A DNA stretch of 64,000 nucleotides, taken from Micromonospora sp. WMMD1155. GTDB lineage: Bacteria; Actinomycetota; Actinomycetes; Mycobacteriales; Micromonosporaceae. Both the position numbers and the translations under genes were made by a program. The stretch is from contig NZ_CP120742.1 of assembly GCF_029581275.1 (NCBI RefSeq), forward strand, positions 1,524,501 to 1,588,500, written 5' to 3'. A model generated the notes under the pieces. That model did not search any database. It was not told where the DNA came from and was given only the letters and a program-made list of their open reading frames with translations. Shown here one piece after another: positions 20,545 to 29,202 of this stretch; within the stretch, counting starts at the first letter, position 1; every line of letters begins with the position of its first letter.

Positions 20545-20588
20545 CGACGGGCGCCGCTCCCGGGTGGTCCCGGGGGCGGCGCCCGTCG
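20545..20588 (-). terminator. terminator of ctaD
   Basis: Twenty-base arms, 20545-20564 and 20569-20588, pair with a single G-U wobble around a tggt loop. The hairpin lies 20 bases past the ctaD stop codon, typical of a strong GC-rich intrinsic terminator without a U-tract. Confidence 0.8.
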
Positions 20589-20607
20589 TGCTGCCGAGCG
20601 TGGAGCG

Positions 20608-22368
20608 TCAGTGCCGGTCGATGTCGCTGGCGGTGTCCTCGCGGTAGCTGGCGCCACCGTCGGACTCGCTGGTGAGCGGCTTGGCGCCACCCTCCGGCGG
20701 GCCGGCCAGGCTCTGGCCGCCGGCGGCCAGCTCCGGGAACTTCGCGTCGAACGCCGGCCGCTCGGAGCGGATGCGGGGCATCCGGTCGAAGTTGCGCAGC
20801 GGCGGCGGGCTGGTGGTCGCCCACTCCAGCGAGTTGCCGTGACCCCAGGGGTCGTTCACCTCGACCACCGGGCCGGTCTTGTACGACTTCCAGCAGTTGT
20901 AGATGAACGGCAGCGTGGAGATACCGGTGATGAACGCGCCGATCGTGGAGATCATGTTCAGCGTGGTGAAGCCGTCACCGGGCAGGTAGTCGGCGTACCG
21001 ACGGGGCATGCCCTCGTTGCCGAGCCAGTGCTGCACCAGGAACGTGGTGTGGAAGCCGATCATGGTGAGCCAGAAGTGCACCTTGCCCAGACGCTCGTCG
21101 AGCATTCGGCCGAACATCTTCGGGAACCAGAAGTAGATGCCCGCGAACACCGCGAACACGATGGTGCCGAAGAGCACGTAGTGGAAGTGCGCCACCACGA
21201 AGTACGAGTCCGACACGTGGAAATCGATCGGCGGGCTGGCCAGCAGCACACCGGTCAGACCACCGAAGAGGAAGGTGACCAGGAAGCCGACCGCCCAGAG
21301 CATGGGCGTCTCGAAGCTGATCTGGCCCCGCCACATGGTGCCGATCCAGTTGAAGAACTTCATACCGGTCGGCACGGCGATCAGGTAGCTCAGGAAGCTG
21401 AAGAACGGCAGCAGCACCTGACCGGTGGCGAACATGTGGTGCGCCCAGACGCTCATCGAGAGCGCGGCGATCGCGACGGTCGCGGCGACCAGACCCTTGT
21501 AACCGAAGATCGGCTTGCGGGAGAAGACCGGGATGACCTCGCTGATGATGCCGAAGAACGGCAGCGCGACGATGTAGACCTCGGGGTGCCCGAAGAACCA
21601 GAACAGGTGCTGCCAGAGCATCGGCCCGCCGGTCGCGGGGTCGTACACGTGGGCGCCCAGGATGCGATCCGCGGCGAGCGCGAACAGCGCGGCGGCCAGC
21701 AGCGGGAAGACCAGGATCACCAGGAGGCTCGTGACCAGGATGTTCCACGTGAAGATCGGCATCCGGAACATGGTCATGCCGGGCGCGCGCAGGGTCAGCA
21801 CCGTGGTGATCATGTTCACCGCGCCGAGGATGGTGCCCAGACCGGAGATGGCCAGACCCATGATCCACATGTTGGCGCCGACACCGGGCGAGTGCTCGAC
21901 GCTGCTCAGCGGCGCGTACGCGAACCAGCCGAAGTCGGCGGCGCCACCCGGGGTGATGAATCCGGCGGTCGCCATCGTGCCGCCGAACAGGTACAGCCAG
22001 TAGGCGAAGCTGTTCAGCCGGGGGAAGGAGACGTCGGGCGCGCCGATCTGGATCGGCACGATGTAGTTCGCGAAGGCGAACACGATCGGCGTCGCGAAGA
22101 ACAGCAACATGATCGTGCCGTGCATCGTGAAGAGCTGGTTGTACTGCTCCGGCGACAGGAACTGCAGCCCGGGTCGGGCCAGCTCAGCCCGCATGATCAG
22201 GGCCATCAGGCCACCGATCATGAAGAACACGAACGCGGTGATCATGTACATGATCCCGATCTGCTTCGCGTCCGTGGTTCGCAGCAGCCGCGCGATGGCC
22301 GACCCCTTGACCGGCTCCCGGACCGGCCAGGGCCGGGTCACGACCGGCTTGGGTGCGACGGTGGTCAC
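20608..22368 (-). CDS. ctaD: cytochrome c oxidase subunit I
   Basis: 586 aa from the GTG at 22368, which follows ggagg by six bases; a start at 22404 would add 12 residues. Twelve transmembrane segments. FTMHGTIML carries the low-spin haem ligand histidine (helix II), [10 protein letters not shown] the CuB histidine and the Tyr of the His-Tyr crosslink, WAHHMFATG the CuB histidine pair, and [12 protein letters not shown] the haem a3 and a ligands. It is the catalytic subunit of aa3-type cytochrome oxidase in the plasma membrane. The other subunits are not nearby. The cytosolic C-terminus [11 protein letters not shown] is typical of actinobacteria. Confidence 0.97.
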   Translation of the reverse strand: MTTVAPKPVVTRPWPVREPVKGSAIARLLRTTDAKQIGIMYMITAFVFFMIGGLMALIMRAELARPGLQFLSPEQYNQLFTMHGTIMLLFFATPIVFAFANYIVPIQIGAPDVSFPRLNSFAYWLYLFGGTMATAGFITPGGAADFGWFAYAPLSSVEHSPGVGANMWIMGLAISGLGTILGAVNMITTVLTLRAPGMTMFRMPIFTWNILVTSLLVILVFPLLAAALFALAADRILGAHVYDPATGGPMLWQHLFWFFGHPEVYIVALPFFGIISEVIPVFSRKPIFGYKGLVAATVAIAALSMSVWAHHMFATGQVLLPFFSFLSYLIAVPTGMKFFNWIGTMWRGQISFETPMLWAVGFLVTFLFGGLTGVLLASPPIDFHVSDSYFVVAHFHYVLFGTIVFAVFAGIYFWFPKMFGRMLDERLGKVHFWLTMIGFHTTFLVQHWLGNEGMPRRYADYLPGDGFTTLNMISTIGAFITGISTLPFIYNCWKSYKTGPVVEVNDPWGHGNSLEWATTSPPPLRNFDRMPRIRSERPAFDAKFPELAAGGQSLAGPPEGGAKPLTSESDGGASYREDTASDIDRH

Positions 22369-22498
22369 GAGTGGCCTCCGGTTCTCGGTTGTCCCGCTCG
22401 GCACACGCTGGTTATCGGCGGGCCGTCATCCGCAAGGAGGATAGTCCCCGGCAGGTCGCAGCGCCGCGTGGGGTGGCGTGACACGATCTACAACGGGG

Positions 22499-23605
22499 CT
22501 ACAGCGGGCCGAGCAGCAACCGGTAGTGCTCCCCGAAGATTCGGCCGCCGCGTCCGCGCAGCAGGGGGTCACGCAGCGCCGGCGGCACGTCCCTGGTCCG
22601 GTTGCGGTCCCGGGTCCGGTCCCGCACCCATCGGGTACGCGGGCGGCGGCGACTCTCGTACGCCACGAGCGCCGCCTCCACGCTGTTGGCGGCCCGTAGC
22701 GACTCGGCCAGCACCACGGCGTCCTCCAGCGCCATGGCCGCACCCTGGGAGAGCGTCGGCGCGGTGGCGTGCGCGGCGTCGCCGACCAGCAGCACCCGTC
22801 CCCGGTGCCAGCGGCCCAGCTCCACCTCGTCGGTGATGCCGACGTGCACCTCGTCGAGGGTGGCCAGCACCTCGGGCACCGGGCCCCGGTAGTCGGCGAA
22901 GAGTTCCCGTAGCCGCGCGAGGGGCTTGGCGGGCTCCTCGGTGCCGGCCTCGTCGGCGTAGAGGTGCAGTCGTCCGGCACCGATGGGCACCATCAGGAAG
23001 CCGGAGCGCCGGCCGAGCAGGGCGGTCCACTCCGCGACCGGCGGGCCGTCGCGCAGTACGGCGCGGTAGACCACCTGCCCGACCGGGCGGGGCGGCCCGC
23101 CGAGCGCGGCCAGCGCCCGCACCGAGGAGCGTGGCCCGTCGGCACCGATGACCAGGTCGTACTCGGTGGTGGTGCCGTCGGTGAAGGTGACGCCGACCGC
23201 CCCCGGCAGCAGTTCCAGGGTGCGGACCTCGGCGCCGTGCCGGACGGCACCGCCGGCCCCACTGAGCAGCACCCGGTGCAGGTCGGCCCGGGGCAGCGCC
23301 CGGCACTCGCCGACGCCGGCCCAGAGGGTGTCGAGGTCGACCTCGCAGAGGTGCGCGCCGGCGGCGTCGAAGAAGTGCTGCCGGCGGATCACCTGCCCGA
23401 GCGGGCGGACCGGGTCGTGCAGGTCGAGCCGGTGCAGCGCGCGGGCGGCGTTACCGGGCAGGTAGAGGCCGGTCTCGGTGGACTCCCCCGGCGGCAGCTT
23501 GTCGGTGACGTCCGGCCGGAAGCCCGCCAGGCGCAGCGCCCGGGCCACGGCGAGGCCAGCGATGCCCGCGCCGACGACGAGGATGCGCAGGGGGGAGCCA
23601 CCCAT
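22499..23605 (-). CDS. FAD-dependent monooxygenase (PHBH-fold)
   Basis: 368 aa from the ATG at 23605, 11 bases after ggagg. Rossmann dinucleotide motif GAGIAGLAVARAL at residues 9-21, the second FAD motif DLVIGADGPRSSVR near 155, and GDAAHATAPTLSQGAAMALEDAVVLA near 275 define group A flavin monooxygenases (salicylate hydroxylase/3-hydroxybenzoate hydroxylase type). It would hydroxylate an aromatic or polyketide-like substrate with NAD(P)H and oxygen; the substrate is unknown. The 300-base gap upstream is shared with the divergent cellulase gene. Confidence 0.87.
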   Translation of the reverse strand: MGGSPLRILVVGAGIAGLAVARALRLAGFRPDVTDKLPPGESTETGLYLPGNAARALHRLDLHDPVRPLGQVIRRQHFFDAAGAHLCEVDLDTLWAGVGECRALPRADLHRVLLSGAGGAVRHGAEVRTLELLPGAVGVTFTDGTTTEYDLVIGADGPRSSVRALAALGGPPRPVGQVVYRAVLRDGPPVAEWTALLGRRSGFLMVPIGAGRLHLYADEAGTEEPAKPLARLRELFADYRGPVPEVLATLDEVHVGITDEVELGRWHRGRVLLVGDAAHATAPTLSQGAAMALEDAVVLAESLRAANSVEAALVAYESRRRPRTRWVRDRTRDRNRTRDVPPALRDPLLRGRGGRIFGEHYRLLLGPL

Positions 23606-23802
23606 GGTGGTGTACGCCTCCGGAGGGGGAGCGGAACGCGTTGGAGGCAACACGCTACTCGGAGCTATCGGCCCACACCAGGCCCCGATCGGCTCGCTCG
23701 GCGGCGCTCGTCGGCGGTTCGCGGCGCTCAGCTGGCCGTCGGGTGGCGGCCGTCCGGCGCGGGCGTGGCAATCCTCACAATTCGCCAGTTTGACGCATGC
23801 AG

Positions 23803-23830
23803 TTGCGCCCCAGTTTCAAGCATGTAAATG
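23803..23830 (+). promoter_or_regulatory. possible promoter of the GH12 cellulase gene
   Basis: TTGCGC (23803-23808) and TAAATG (23825-23830) are 16 bases apart, placing the start just upstream of the CebR-type operator. It lies in the 300-base gap 23606-23906, which holds no gene. The match to consensus is weak. Confidence 0.3.
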
Positions 23831-23842
23831 TGTCGTTGAGCG

Positions 23843-23856
23843 TGGGAGCGCTCCCG
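23843..23856. promoter_or_regulatory. CebR-type operator upstream of the GH12 cellulase
   Basis: tgggagcgctcccg, containing a perfect 12-base palindrome, matches the streptomycete CebR box TGGGAGCGCTCCCA at 13 of 14 positions. CebR is a LacI-family repressor released by cello-oligosaccharides. The site is 50 bases before the cellulase ATG, where it would block transcription. Confidence 0.82.
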
Positions 23857-23906
23857 CACCACCCCACCACATCCGGCGCCCGGCACGCGCCGAGTCAAGG
23901 AGCGTC

Positions 23907-25022
23907 ATGAAACGTCAACTTCGGGCCCTGGCCGCCGCCGGGCTCCTCCTCACCAGCTCACTGGTGGCCGTGGCCCTCGGCGGGACCGCCTCCGCCGACA
24001 CCCTGATCTGCGAGCAGTACGGCTCGACCACCATCCAGGGCCGCTACGTGGTGCAGAACAACCGCTGGGGCACCACCGCCCAGCAGTGCATCAACGTCAC
24101 CAACAACGGCTTCGAGATCACCACGCTGAACGGCAGCAGCCCGACCAACGGCGCGCCCACGGCGTACCCCTCGGTGTTCCTCGGTTGTCACTACACCAAC
24201 TGCTCCCCCGGCACGAACCTGCCCATCCAGGTGTCCCAGATCAGCAGTGCGACCAGCAGCATCTCCTACCGCTACGTCAGCGGCGCCACCTACAACGCGT
24301 CGTACGACATCTGGCTGGACCCGTCTCCCAAGCGGGACGGGGTGAACCAGATGGAGATCATGATCTGGCTCAACCGGCAGGGCCCGATCCAGCCCATCGG
24401 CTCGGTGGTCGGCACCACCAACCTGGCCGGCCGCACCTGGGAGGTCTGGCGGGGCAGCAACGGCTCCAACAACGTCATCTCCTACGTCGCGTCGTCCGCG
24501 ATCTCCAGCCTGAACTTCAGCGTGCTGGACTTCATCAACGACACCCGCAACCGGGGCGCTATCACCAACTCCTGGTACCTGACCAGCATCCAGGCCGGCT
24601 TCGAGCCGTGGCAGGGTGGCGTCGGCCTCGCGGTCACGTCGTTCTCGGCGAACGTCAACGGCGGCGGCAACCCGCCGCCGACCACCCCGCCGCCGGGCGG
24701 CGGCGCGAGCTGCGCGGTGAAGTACACGGCCAACTCCTGGAACAACGGCTTCACCGCCGACGTGCTCGTCACCAACACCGGGTCCAGCGCGATCAACGGC
24801 TGGACGCTCAACTACAGCCTGCCCAGCGGGCAGACGGTCACCAACGCGTGGAACGCCACGGTGAGCCAGAGCGGCTCCGCGGTGACCGCCCGCAACGTCG
24901 GCCACAACGGGTCCATCCCACCCGGGGGCACTGCCAGCTTCGGCTACCAGGGAACCCTGAACGGGTCGTACTCGTCACCGACGAGCTTCTCGCTCAACGG
25001 GGCGACCTGCTCGCGTAACTGA
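23907..25022 (+). CDS. secreted endoglucanase, GH12 with CBM2
   Basis: 371 aa. Sec signal peptide: MKRQLRALAAAG, a hydrophobic core, and a cleavage-type ASA at about 31-33. The GH12 domain runs from about 34 to 255: the nucleophile glutamate lies in QMEIMIWLN near 152, the acid/base glutamate in AGFEPWQGG near 235. A Pro-Gly linker (NPPPTTPPPGGG) follows, then a family 2 carbohydrate-binding module (about 270-371) with CAVKYTANSWNNGF, a C-terminal Cys and surface tryptophans. It cleaves beta-1,4-glucan outside the cell. The ATG at 23907 has aaggagc upstream. Regulation by cellobiose through a CebR box is indicated. Confidence 0.94.
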   Translation: MKRQLRALAAAGLLLTSSLVAVALGGTASADTLICEQYGSTTIQGRYVVQNNRWGTTAQQCINVTNNGFEITTLNGSSPTNGAPTAYPSVFLGCHYTNCSPGTNLPIQVSQISSATSSISYRYVSGATYNASYDIWLDPSPKRDGVNQMEIMIWLNRQGPIQPIGSVVGTTNLAGRTWEVWRGSNGSNNVISYVASSAISSLNFSVLDFINDTRNRGAITNSWYLTSIQAGFEPWQGGVGLAVTSFSANVNGGGNPPPTTPPPGGGASCAVKYTANSWNNGFTADVLVTNTGSSAINGWTLNYSLPSGQTVTNAWNATVSQSGSAVTARNVGHNGSIPPGGTASFGYQGTLNGSYSSPTSFSLNGATCSRN

Positions 25023-25031
25023 CCGACACGG

Positions 25032-25079
25032 CCAGGGCCGTGCGGTGGCGACCAGATGGTCACCACCGCACGGCCCTGG
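25032..25079. terminator. bidirectional terminator between cellulase and secreted-protein genes
   Basis: A 17-base perfect inverted repeat (25032-25048 with 25063-25079) is extended inward by five more pairs after one mismatch, leaving a two-base loop. It sits between the stops of convergent genes at 25022 and 25097. Confidence 0.88.
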
Positions 25080-25096
25080 TGTCGTTCGCGGTCCGC

Positions 25097-25690
25097 TCAG
25101 GCGGTCGGCGGGATGCTCCGCGACCGGGACAGCTTGCCGAAGCTGGACGCGGGGTCGTCGTACGTGCTGCCGAACCCGCTGCCCGAGACGGTCGTCCAGG
25201 CGGACGTGCTGATGTGGACGGTGCCGTCCTCGCCCGCCCACCGCTCCCGCTCGAGCGGCTCGCCGTTGGGCACCCAGGTGACCTTGAGGACGGTGCTGCC
25301 CGTGCTCTCCTGCCGCTCACCGCAGATCTCGTCCCCGTCGACGACGTCGCAGTGCTGCCGAGACTCCAGGTACGGCACGGTCGCGGTGAGCTTCGCGCCG
25401 TCGGTCAACGAGAACGAGAAGCGGGTGACCGGCACGTCGTACGCGCGACGGGAGACGCTGTCGCAGCCGTACACGCCGTCGGTGACGCCACACGCGCTCT
25501 TCTGCCACTCGACGTCGACGACGGTGGCGCCGACCGCGGGACGGGTCACGTCGACGAACATGCTGCCGTCGCCGTCGAAGTGGGCGTGCGCGTGGCGGCT
25601 GACGCTGTCGGCCTGCGCGGGGCCGGCGAACAGGGTGACCGTCGCGGCGGCCGTCATACCGGTCGCCAGGATGGTGCGGAAACGGATCAC
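25097..25690 (-). CDS. secreted protein of unknown function
   Basis: 197 aa. The GTG at 25690 follows aaggag. N-terminal signal peptide MIRFRTILATGMTAAATVTL with cleavage near AQA-DS (residue 28). The rest looks like a beta-rich exported domain with two close cysteine pairs (ACGVTDGVYGC and HCDVVDGDEIC) that could form disulfides. I do not recognise the family. It lies alone between the cellulase terminator and the amidase terminator, so it is probably monocistronic. Confidence 0.7.
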   Translation of the reverse strand: MIRFRTILATGMTAAATVTLFAGPAQADSVSRHAHAHFDGDGSMFVDVTRPAVGATVVDVEWQKSACGVTDGVYGCDSVSRRAYDVPVTRFSFSLTDGAKLTATVPYLESRQHCDVVDGDEICGERQESTGSTVLKVTWVPNGEPLERERWAGEDGTVHISTSAWTTVSGSGFGSTYDDPASSFGKLSRSRSIPPTA

Positions 25691-25738
25691 GTTGCTCCTT
25701 CATGAGGCGGAGCGATGACCTTAGATCAACGCACCGAC

Positions 25739-25771
25739 ACCCCGCCGCCCGGTTTCGCCGGGCGGCGGGGT
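25739..25771 (-). terminator. terminator of the amidase operon
   Basis: accccgccgcccgg (25739-25752) pairs perfectly with ccgggcggcggggt (25758-25771) around tttcg. It starts four bases beyond the amidase stop codon on the minus strand. Confidence 0.85.
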
Positions 25772-25774
25772 CGG

Positions 25775-26740
25775 TCAGACGCGGGTGAGGCGTACCGCGT
25801 CGGCGATGACCAGGCCGGCGGCGTTGCTCCACCGGCTCACCGCCACCCGGTTGGCGTCACCGGCCGGCAGCGCGAACGTGCCGAGGGTCCGCCACTGCCC
25901 TCCGGTCGCCCGCTGGTCGACGTAGACGGTGCGGTTGCCGGTGCTGGTGGCGACGATGTAGGGGGTGGCGCTGTTGTAGCCGCTGTTCGTCGGCCACCAC
26001 GCCTCGACCCGGTAGTTGCCGGCCGCCGGCACGTTGAACCGGTACCAGGCGGGGTCGCTGGCGGCGACCGGGTCGGCGTAGCGGTAGTCGGCGCCGTACC
26101 GCTGGCTGGAGTACGTCGAGACACCCCAGTTGGCGCTCGCGGTGAACCGGCCGGCGGTGGTGTTGTCCACGGTGGAGGACCATGCCGTGCCGCTGCCGGC
26201 CATCTTCGCCGCGACGTCGGCCCTCATCACGTTGAGGTCGATGAAGGACGGGTCGATCTTGCCGGTGGTGCTGGTCTCCCGGTGCCCCCGGGCGTAGCTG
26301 CTGTCCCGGCCGAGGCGGGTGAGCACGGCGGCGGTGGCGGCGATCGACGCGTTGTACTGCGCGGCGGTCATCTCCTGGTTGACGCCGTTGTAGTCGATCT
26401 CCCACCCGATCATCAGGGTGTTGCCGTCCCCGGCCGGGATCGGCCCGCTGCCGCCGCTGACCCCGGCGTGGTTGCAGCGGCCGGCGGAGATGACGTGGAA
26501 GACGCCGTGGTAGTCGACCAGCGCCTGGCACAGCGGCCCGGGCAGGTCGGACCGGCCGTTGATACAGATGCCGAGCGCCGGGTGCGGGTTGCTCGCGCTG
26601 CTGGTGGAGGCGGTGTGGTGCCAGAGCACACCGATCGGGTCGAAGGAGCCGGGTCGCATCCGGTTGAGCCAGTCGCCCTCGACGACGACCTGGACCCCGG
26701 CGCCTCGCAGCACGTCCACGAGCCACGGGATCGTCGCCAT
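25775..26740 (-). CDS. PGRP/amidase_2 N-acetylmuramoyl-L-alanine amidase with golvesin-like C-terminal domain
   Basis: 321 aa from the ATG at 26740. Amidase domain, about 1-185: zinc ligands H in GVLWHHTAS near 36, H in GHRETSTTGKIDPSF near 150 and the preceding GWEIDYNG. A C-terminal beta domain (about 205-321) with DPAWYRFNVPAAGNYRVEAWWP and GLVIADAVRLTRV resembles the xanthan lyase/golvesin C-terminal family seen on secreted actinobacterial hydrolases. It would cleave the bond between muramic acid and the stem peptide. It has no signal peptide of its own; a separate upstream gene supplies one and overlaps it by one base (TGATG), which is odd. A one-base frameshift joining the two is possible. 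Confidence 0.85.
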   Translation of the reverse strand: MATIPWLVDVLRGAGVQVVVEGDWLNRMRPGSFDPIGVLWHHTASTSSASNPHPALGICINGRSDLPGPLCQALVDYHGVFHVISAGRCNHAGVSGGSGPIPAGDGNTLMIGWEIDYNGVNQEMTAAQYNASIAATAAVLTRLGRDSSYARGHRETSTTGKIDPSFIDLNVMRADVAAKMAGSGTAWSSTVDNTTAGRFTASANWGVSTYSSQRYGADYRYADPVAASDPAWYRFNVPAAGNYRVEAWWPTNSGYNSATPYIVATSTGNRTVYVDQRATGGQWRTLGTFALPAGDANRVAVSRWSNAAGLVIADAVRLTRV

Positions 26741-26892
26741 CAGGCGTCCTGGAGCAGGTCGGCGAGGCACTCGGCCTTCGGTGCGGCACGTGCCGGGTCG
26801 GGGCGGGCGACGACTGCCAACGCGGCGACGACCAGGGCGGGGATGCCGAGCACCCCGCGGCGGCGGAGACGGACGGATGGTGATCGGGTCAT
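26740..26892 (-). CDS. 50-residue signal-peptide-like protein coupled to the amidase
   Basis: 50 aa, starting at the ATG at 26892 behind a strong ggagg site. An RLRRR basic start, hydrophobic core GVLGIPALVVAALAVV and AxA-type site (ARA-AP near residue 36) form a complete export signal, followed by only 14 residues, PKAECLADLLQDA. Its stop overlaps the amidase start as TGATG. The mature end, ECLADLLQDA, resembles the amidase beginning WLVDVLRGAG. So either this is a real secreted peptide translated with the amidase, or the signal was severed from the enzyme by a small insertion or duplication. Confidence 0.65.
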   Translation of the reverse strand: MTRSPSVRLRRRGVLGIPALVVAALAVVARPDPARAAPKAECLADLLQDA

Positions 26893-26925
26893 GGCGATCC
26901 TCCAGCGACGACGGGCACGAACGGA

Positions 26926-26970
26926 TCGACGATCGTGATGACGGGCACGCTATACCGTCACGATCGTCGA
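26926..26970 (-). promoter_or_regulatory. promoter of the amidase operon inside a 13-bp inverted repeat
   Basis: tcgacgatcgtga (26926-26938) and its exact complement (26958-26970) flank 19 bases. On the minus strand this spacer carries a -10-like TATAGC, with TCGACA 16 bases further upstream as a -35. A regulator bound to the repeat would cover the promoter and transcription start. Confidence 0.65.
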
Positions 26971-27020
26971 TGTCGATACCCTTCACAGCTAAGACGGAAG
27001 CTGAAGGAAACCGCCGGGGG

Positions 27021-27809
27021 TCAGGCGCTGCCGAGCGCGTCGATGTCGCGCATCTCCTCCGCGGTCAGGGCGAAATGGAAGACGTCGAAGTTGGCGGTGA
27101 TCCGCTCCGGCGTCACCGACTTCGGGATCGCCACGATCTCGTGGTCGATGTGCCAGCGCAGTACCACCTGCGCCGGAGAGACGTCGTGCGCGGCCGCGAT
27201 CCTGGTGAGCACCGGGTCGCTGAGGTCGCTGGTCTTGAACGGGCTGTACCCCTCCAGCACGACTCCCCGGTCCCGGTGCTCGGCGTGCCGCTGCCTGTCG
27301 TACAACGCCGGACTCCACTCGATCTGGTTGACCGCCGGGTTCTCCTCGGTCGACTGGATCAACTCGTCGATCTGCCCGGTGCTGTAGTTGCTGACGCCGA
27401 TCGCCCGGGTCAGGTTCTCGTCCCGGGCGGCGAGCAACTCGCGCCACAGCGGGATGCTGTCCGACGGTGACGACGGCGGCCAGTGGATCAACCAGAGGTC
27501 CAGGTGGTCGACGCCGAGCGCCTCCAGGCTCGCCTCCAGCGTCGCGCGCTCCTGACCCACCCGGTTCGGCGGGAGCTTGGTGGTGATGAAGACGTCCTCG
27601 CGGCGCAGCCCGCTCTCCCGCACCGCCCGGCCGACCTCCCGCTCGTTGCCGTACACGGTGGCGGTGTCGATGTGTCGGTAGCCGGTGTCGAGCGCGGCCA
27701 GCACGGCGTCGTAGCCGGCCTGGCCGGTGGCCTGCCAGGTGCCGAAGCCGAGCAGGGGCATCCGCACGTCACCGGGGAGCAGGGCGGCGGGCTGGTCGGT
27801 GAGGTCCAT
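27021..27809 (-). CDS. aldo/keto reductase
   Basis: 262 aa, AKR5-like, slightly shorter than the family average. The catalytic tetrad fits: Asp and Tyr in DTATVYGNE near 48-53, Lys in TTKLPP near 76, His in LIHWPP near 109. NADPH-binding residues lie in the C-terminal third (AIPKSVTPERI near 230). It reduces aldehydes or ketones such as 2,5-diketogluconate-type sugars or xenobiotics. A TAGAAC hexamer seven bases before the ATG may be a leaderless promoter. It is divergent from the threonine synthase gene. Confidence 0.9.
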   Translation of the reverse strand: MDLTDQPAALLPGDVRMPLLGFGTWQATGQAGYDAVLAALDTGYRHIDTATVYGNEREVGRAVRESGLRREDVFITTKLPPNRVGQERATLEASLEALGVDHLDLWLIHWPPSSPSDSIPLWRELLAARDENLTRAIGVSNYSTGQIDELIQSTEENPAVNQIEWSPALYDRQRHAEHRDRGVVLEGYSPFKTSDLSDPVLTRIAAAHDVSPAQVVLRWHIDHEIVAIPKSVTPERITANFDVFHFALTAEEMRDIDALGSA

Positions 27810-27903
27810 GAGGTCCGTTCTACCCCGCCGGGCCCGCTGCCGCCGAGCGAACCGGACAGTCCGGCGTCCAGCGGGACGGTCCGGTCTGCCGGAGAATGCG
27901 GGT

Positions 27904-29184
27904 GTGACCGACCGGTTGGAGGAGTACCGGCGACGACGGGCGGCGCAGCCGGCGCTGGCTGAGCGTCGACGCGGTCTGACGGCGAGGAGCGACGTGTACC
28001 TGACCCACCTGGACTGCCCGCGCTGCGGCCGGGAGCACGCGGCCGACCGGTTGCAGAACCTCTGCGAGTGCGGCTCACCGCTGCTGGCCCGCTACGACCT
28101 GCCGGCGGTGGCGAAGGCGGTCACCCCGGAACGTTTCCCGCTGCGTCCGGCCGACCTGTGGCGCTACCGGGAACTGCTGCCGGTCGCCGACCCGCGGCAC
28201 GTGACGACGCTCGGTGAGGGCTGGACGCCGCTGCTGCGCGCCCCGGCGTACGGCGCCGAGATCGGCATCACCGACCTGCTGGTCAAGGACGAGGGGTTGA
28301 TCCCGACCGGCTCGTTCAAGGCACGCGGCGCGGCGGTCGGGGTGAGCCGGGCCCGCGAGCTGGGCGTCGAGCGGATCGCGATGCCCACCAACGGCAACGC
28401 CGGGTCGGCCTGGGCCACGTACGCCGCGCGGGCCGGGATGGGCGCGACGATCGTCATGCCGCTGGAGGCGCCGGGCATCTGCCGACGCGAGTGCATCGCC
28501 GCCGGTGCCGATCTGCGCCTGGTCGACGGGCTGATCAGCGACGCCGGACGGCGGGTGGCCGAGCTGATCGCGGAGTCGAACGGAACCATCTTCGACGCCG
28601 GCACGCTGCGCGAGCCCTACCGGCTCGAGGGCAAGAAGACGATGGGGTACGAGATCGTCGAGCAGCTCGGCTGGCAGATCCCGGACGTGATCATCTATCC
28701 GACGGGCGGCGGTGTCGGTCTGATCGGCATCCACAAGGCGATGCACGAGTTGCGCGAGCTGGGCTGGATCGGCGACAAGCTGCCTCGACTGGTGGCGGTG
28801 CAGTCGAGCGGCTGCGCGCCGATCGTCCGGGCGTTCGCCGCCGGTGAGGACCGGGCGCAACCGTGGGAGGACGCGCACACCGTGGCGTTCGGCATCACCG
28901 TGCCGGCCCCGCTGGCCGACGAACTGATCCTGGCGGCGTTGCGCGAGTCGTCCGGCACAGCCGTCGCCGTGGACGACGCGGAACTGCTGGCCGACCTGCG
29001 GGAGTTCGCCGGCCGGGAGGGGTTGCTGCTGTGCCCGGAGGGCGCGGCCTGCCTGACGGCGGCCCGGCACCTGCGCGCCGGCGGGTGGATCCGGGCCGGT
29101 GAACGGGTGGTGGTGCTCAACACCGGGGCCGGGCTGAAGTATCCGGACACCGTCGACGTGTCCGGCGTACCCGTGCTGGGCTGA
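27904..29184 (+). CDS. thrC: threonine synthase (PLP-dependent)
   Basis: 426 aa from the GTG at 27904. An N-terminal zinc-ribbon-like segment CPRCGREH...LCECGSPL (about 38-60) is typical of this threonine synthase subgroup. PLP lysine lies in TGSFKARGAAVG near 140, TNGNAGSAWATYAARAG near 165, the phosphate loop PTGGGVGLIG near 270 and NTGAGLKYP at the end. Converts O-phosphohomoserine to threonine. It stands alone here, so it may be a second, dispersed copy; other fold type II lyases such as cysteate synthase are the alternative. Confidence 0.85.
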   Translation: MTDRLEEYRRRRAAQPALAERRRGLTARSDVYLTHLDCPRCGREHAADRLQNLCECGSPLLARYDLPAVAKAVTPERFPLRPADLWRYRELLPVADPRHVTTLGEGWTPLLRAPAYGAEIGITDLLVKDEGLIPTGSFKARGAAVGVSRARELGVERIAMPTNGNAGSAWATYAARAGMGATIVMPLEAPGICRRECIAAGADLRLVDGLISDAGRRVAELIAESNGTIFDAGTLREPYRLEGKKTMGYEIVEQLGWQIPDVIIYPTGGGVGLIGIHKAMHELRELGWIGDKLPRLVAVQSSGCAPIVRAFAAGEDRAQPWEDAHTVAFGITVPAPLADELILAALRESSGTAVAVDDAELLADLREFAGREGLLLCPEGAACLTAARHLRAGGWIRAGERVVVLNTGAGLKYPDTVDVSGVPVLG

Positions 29185-29202
29185 GCCGGTGGGCGGGGCC
29201 GG

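Noticed and set aside
20277..20690. Long repeat-rich frames on both strands through the 24-bp minisatellite
   Set aside because: The unit is a multiple of three, so frames stay open automatically; they lack ribosome sites and overlap ctaD and its terminator.
27853..27895. accggac/gtccggt inverted repeats between the AKR and threonine synthase genes as an operator
   Set aside because: Short GC-rich repeats of this kind are expected by chance at this composition, and no promoter aligns with them.
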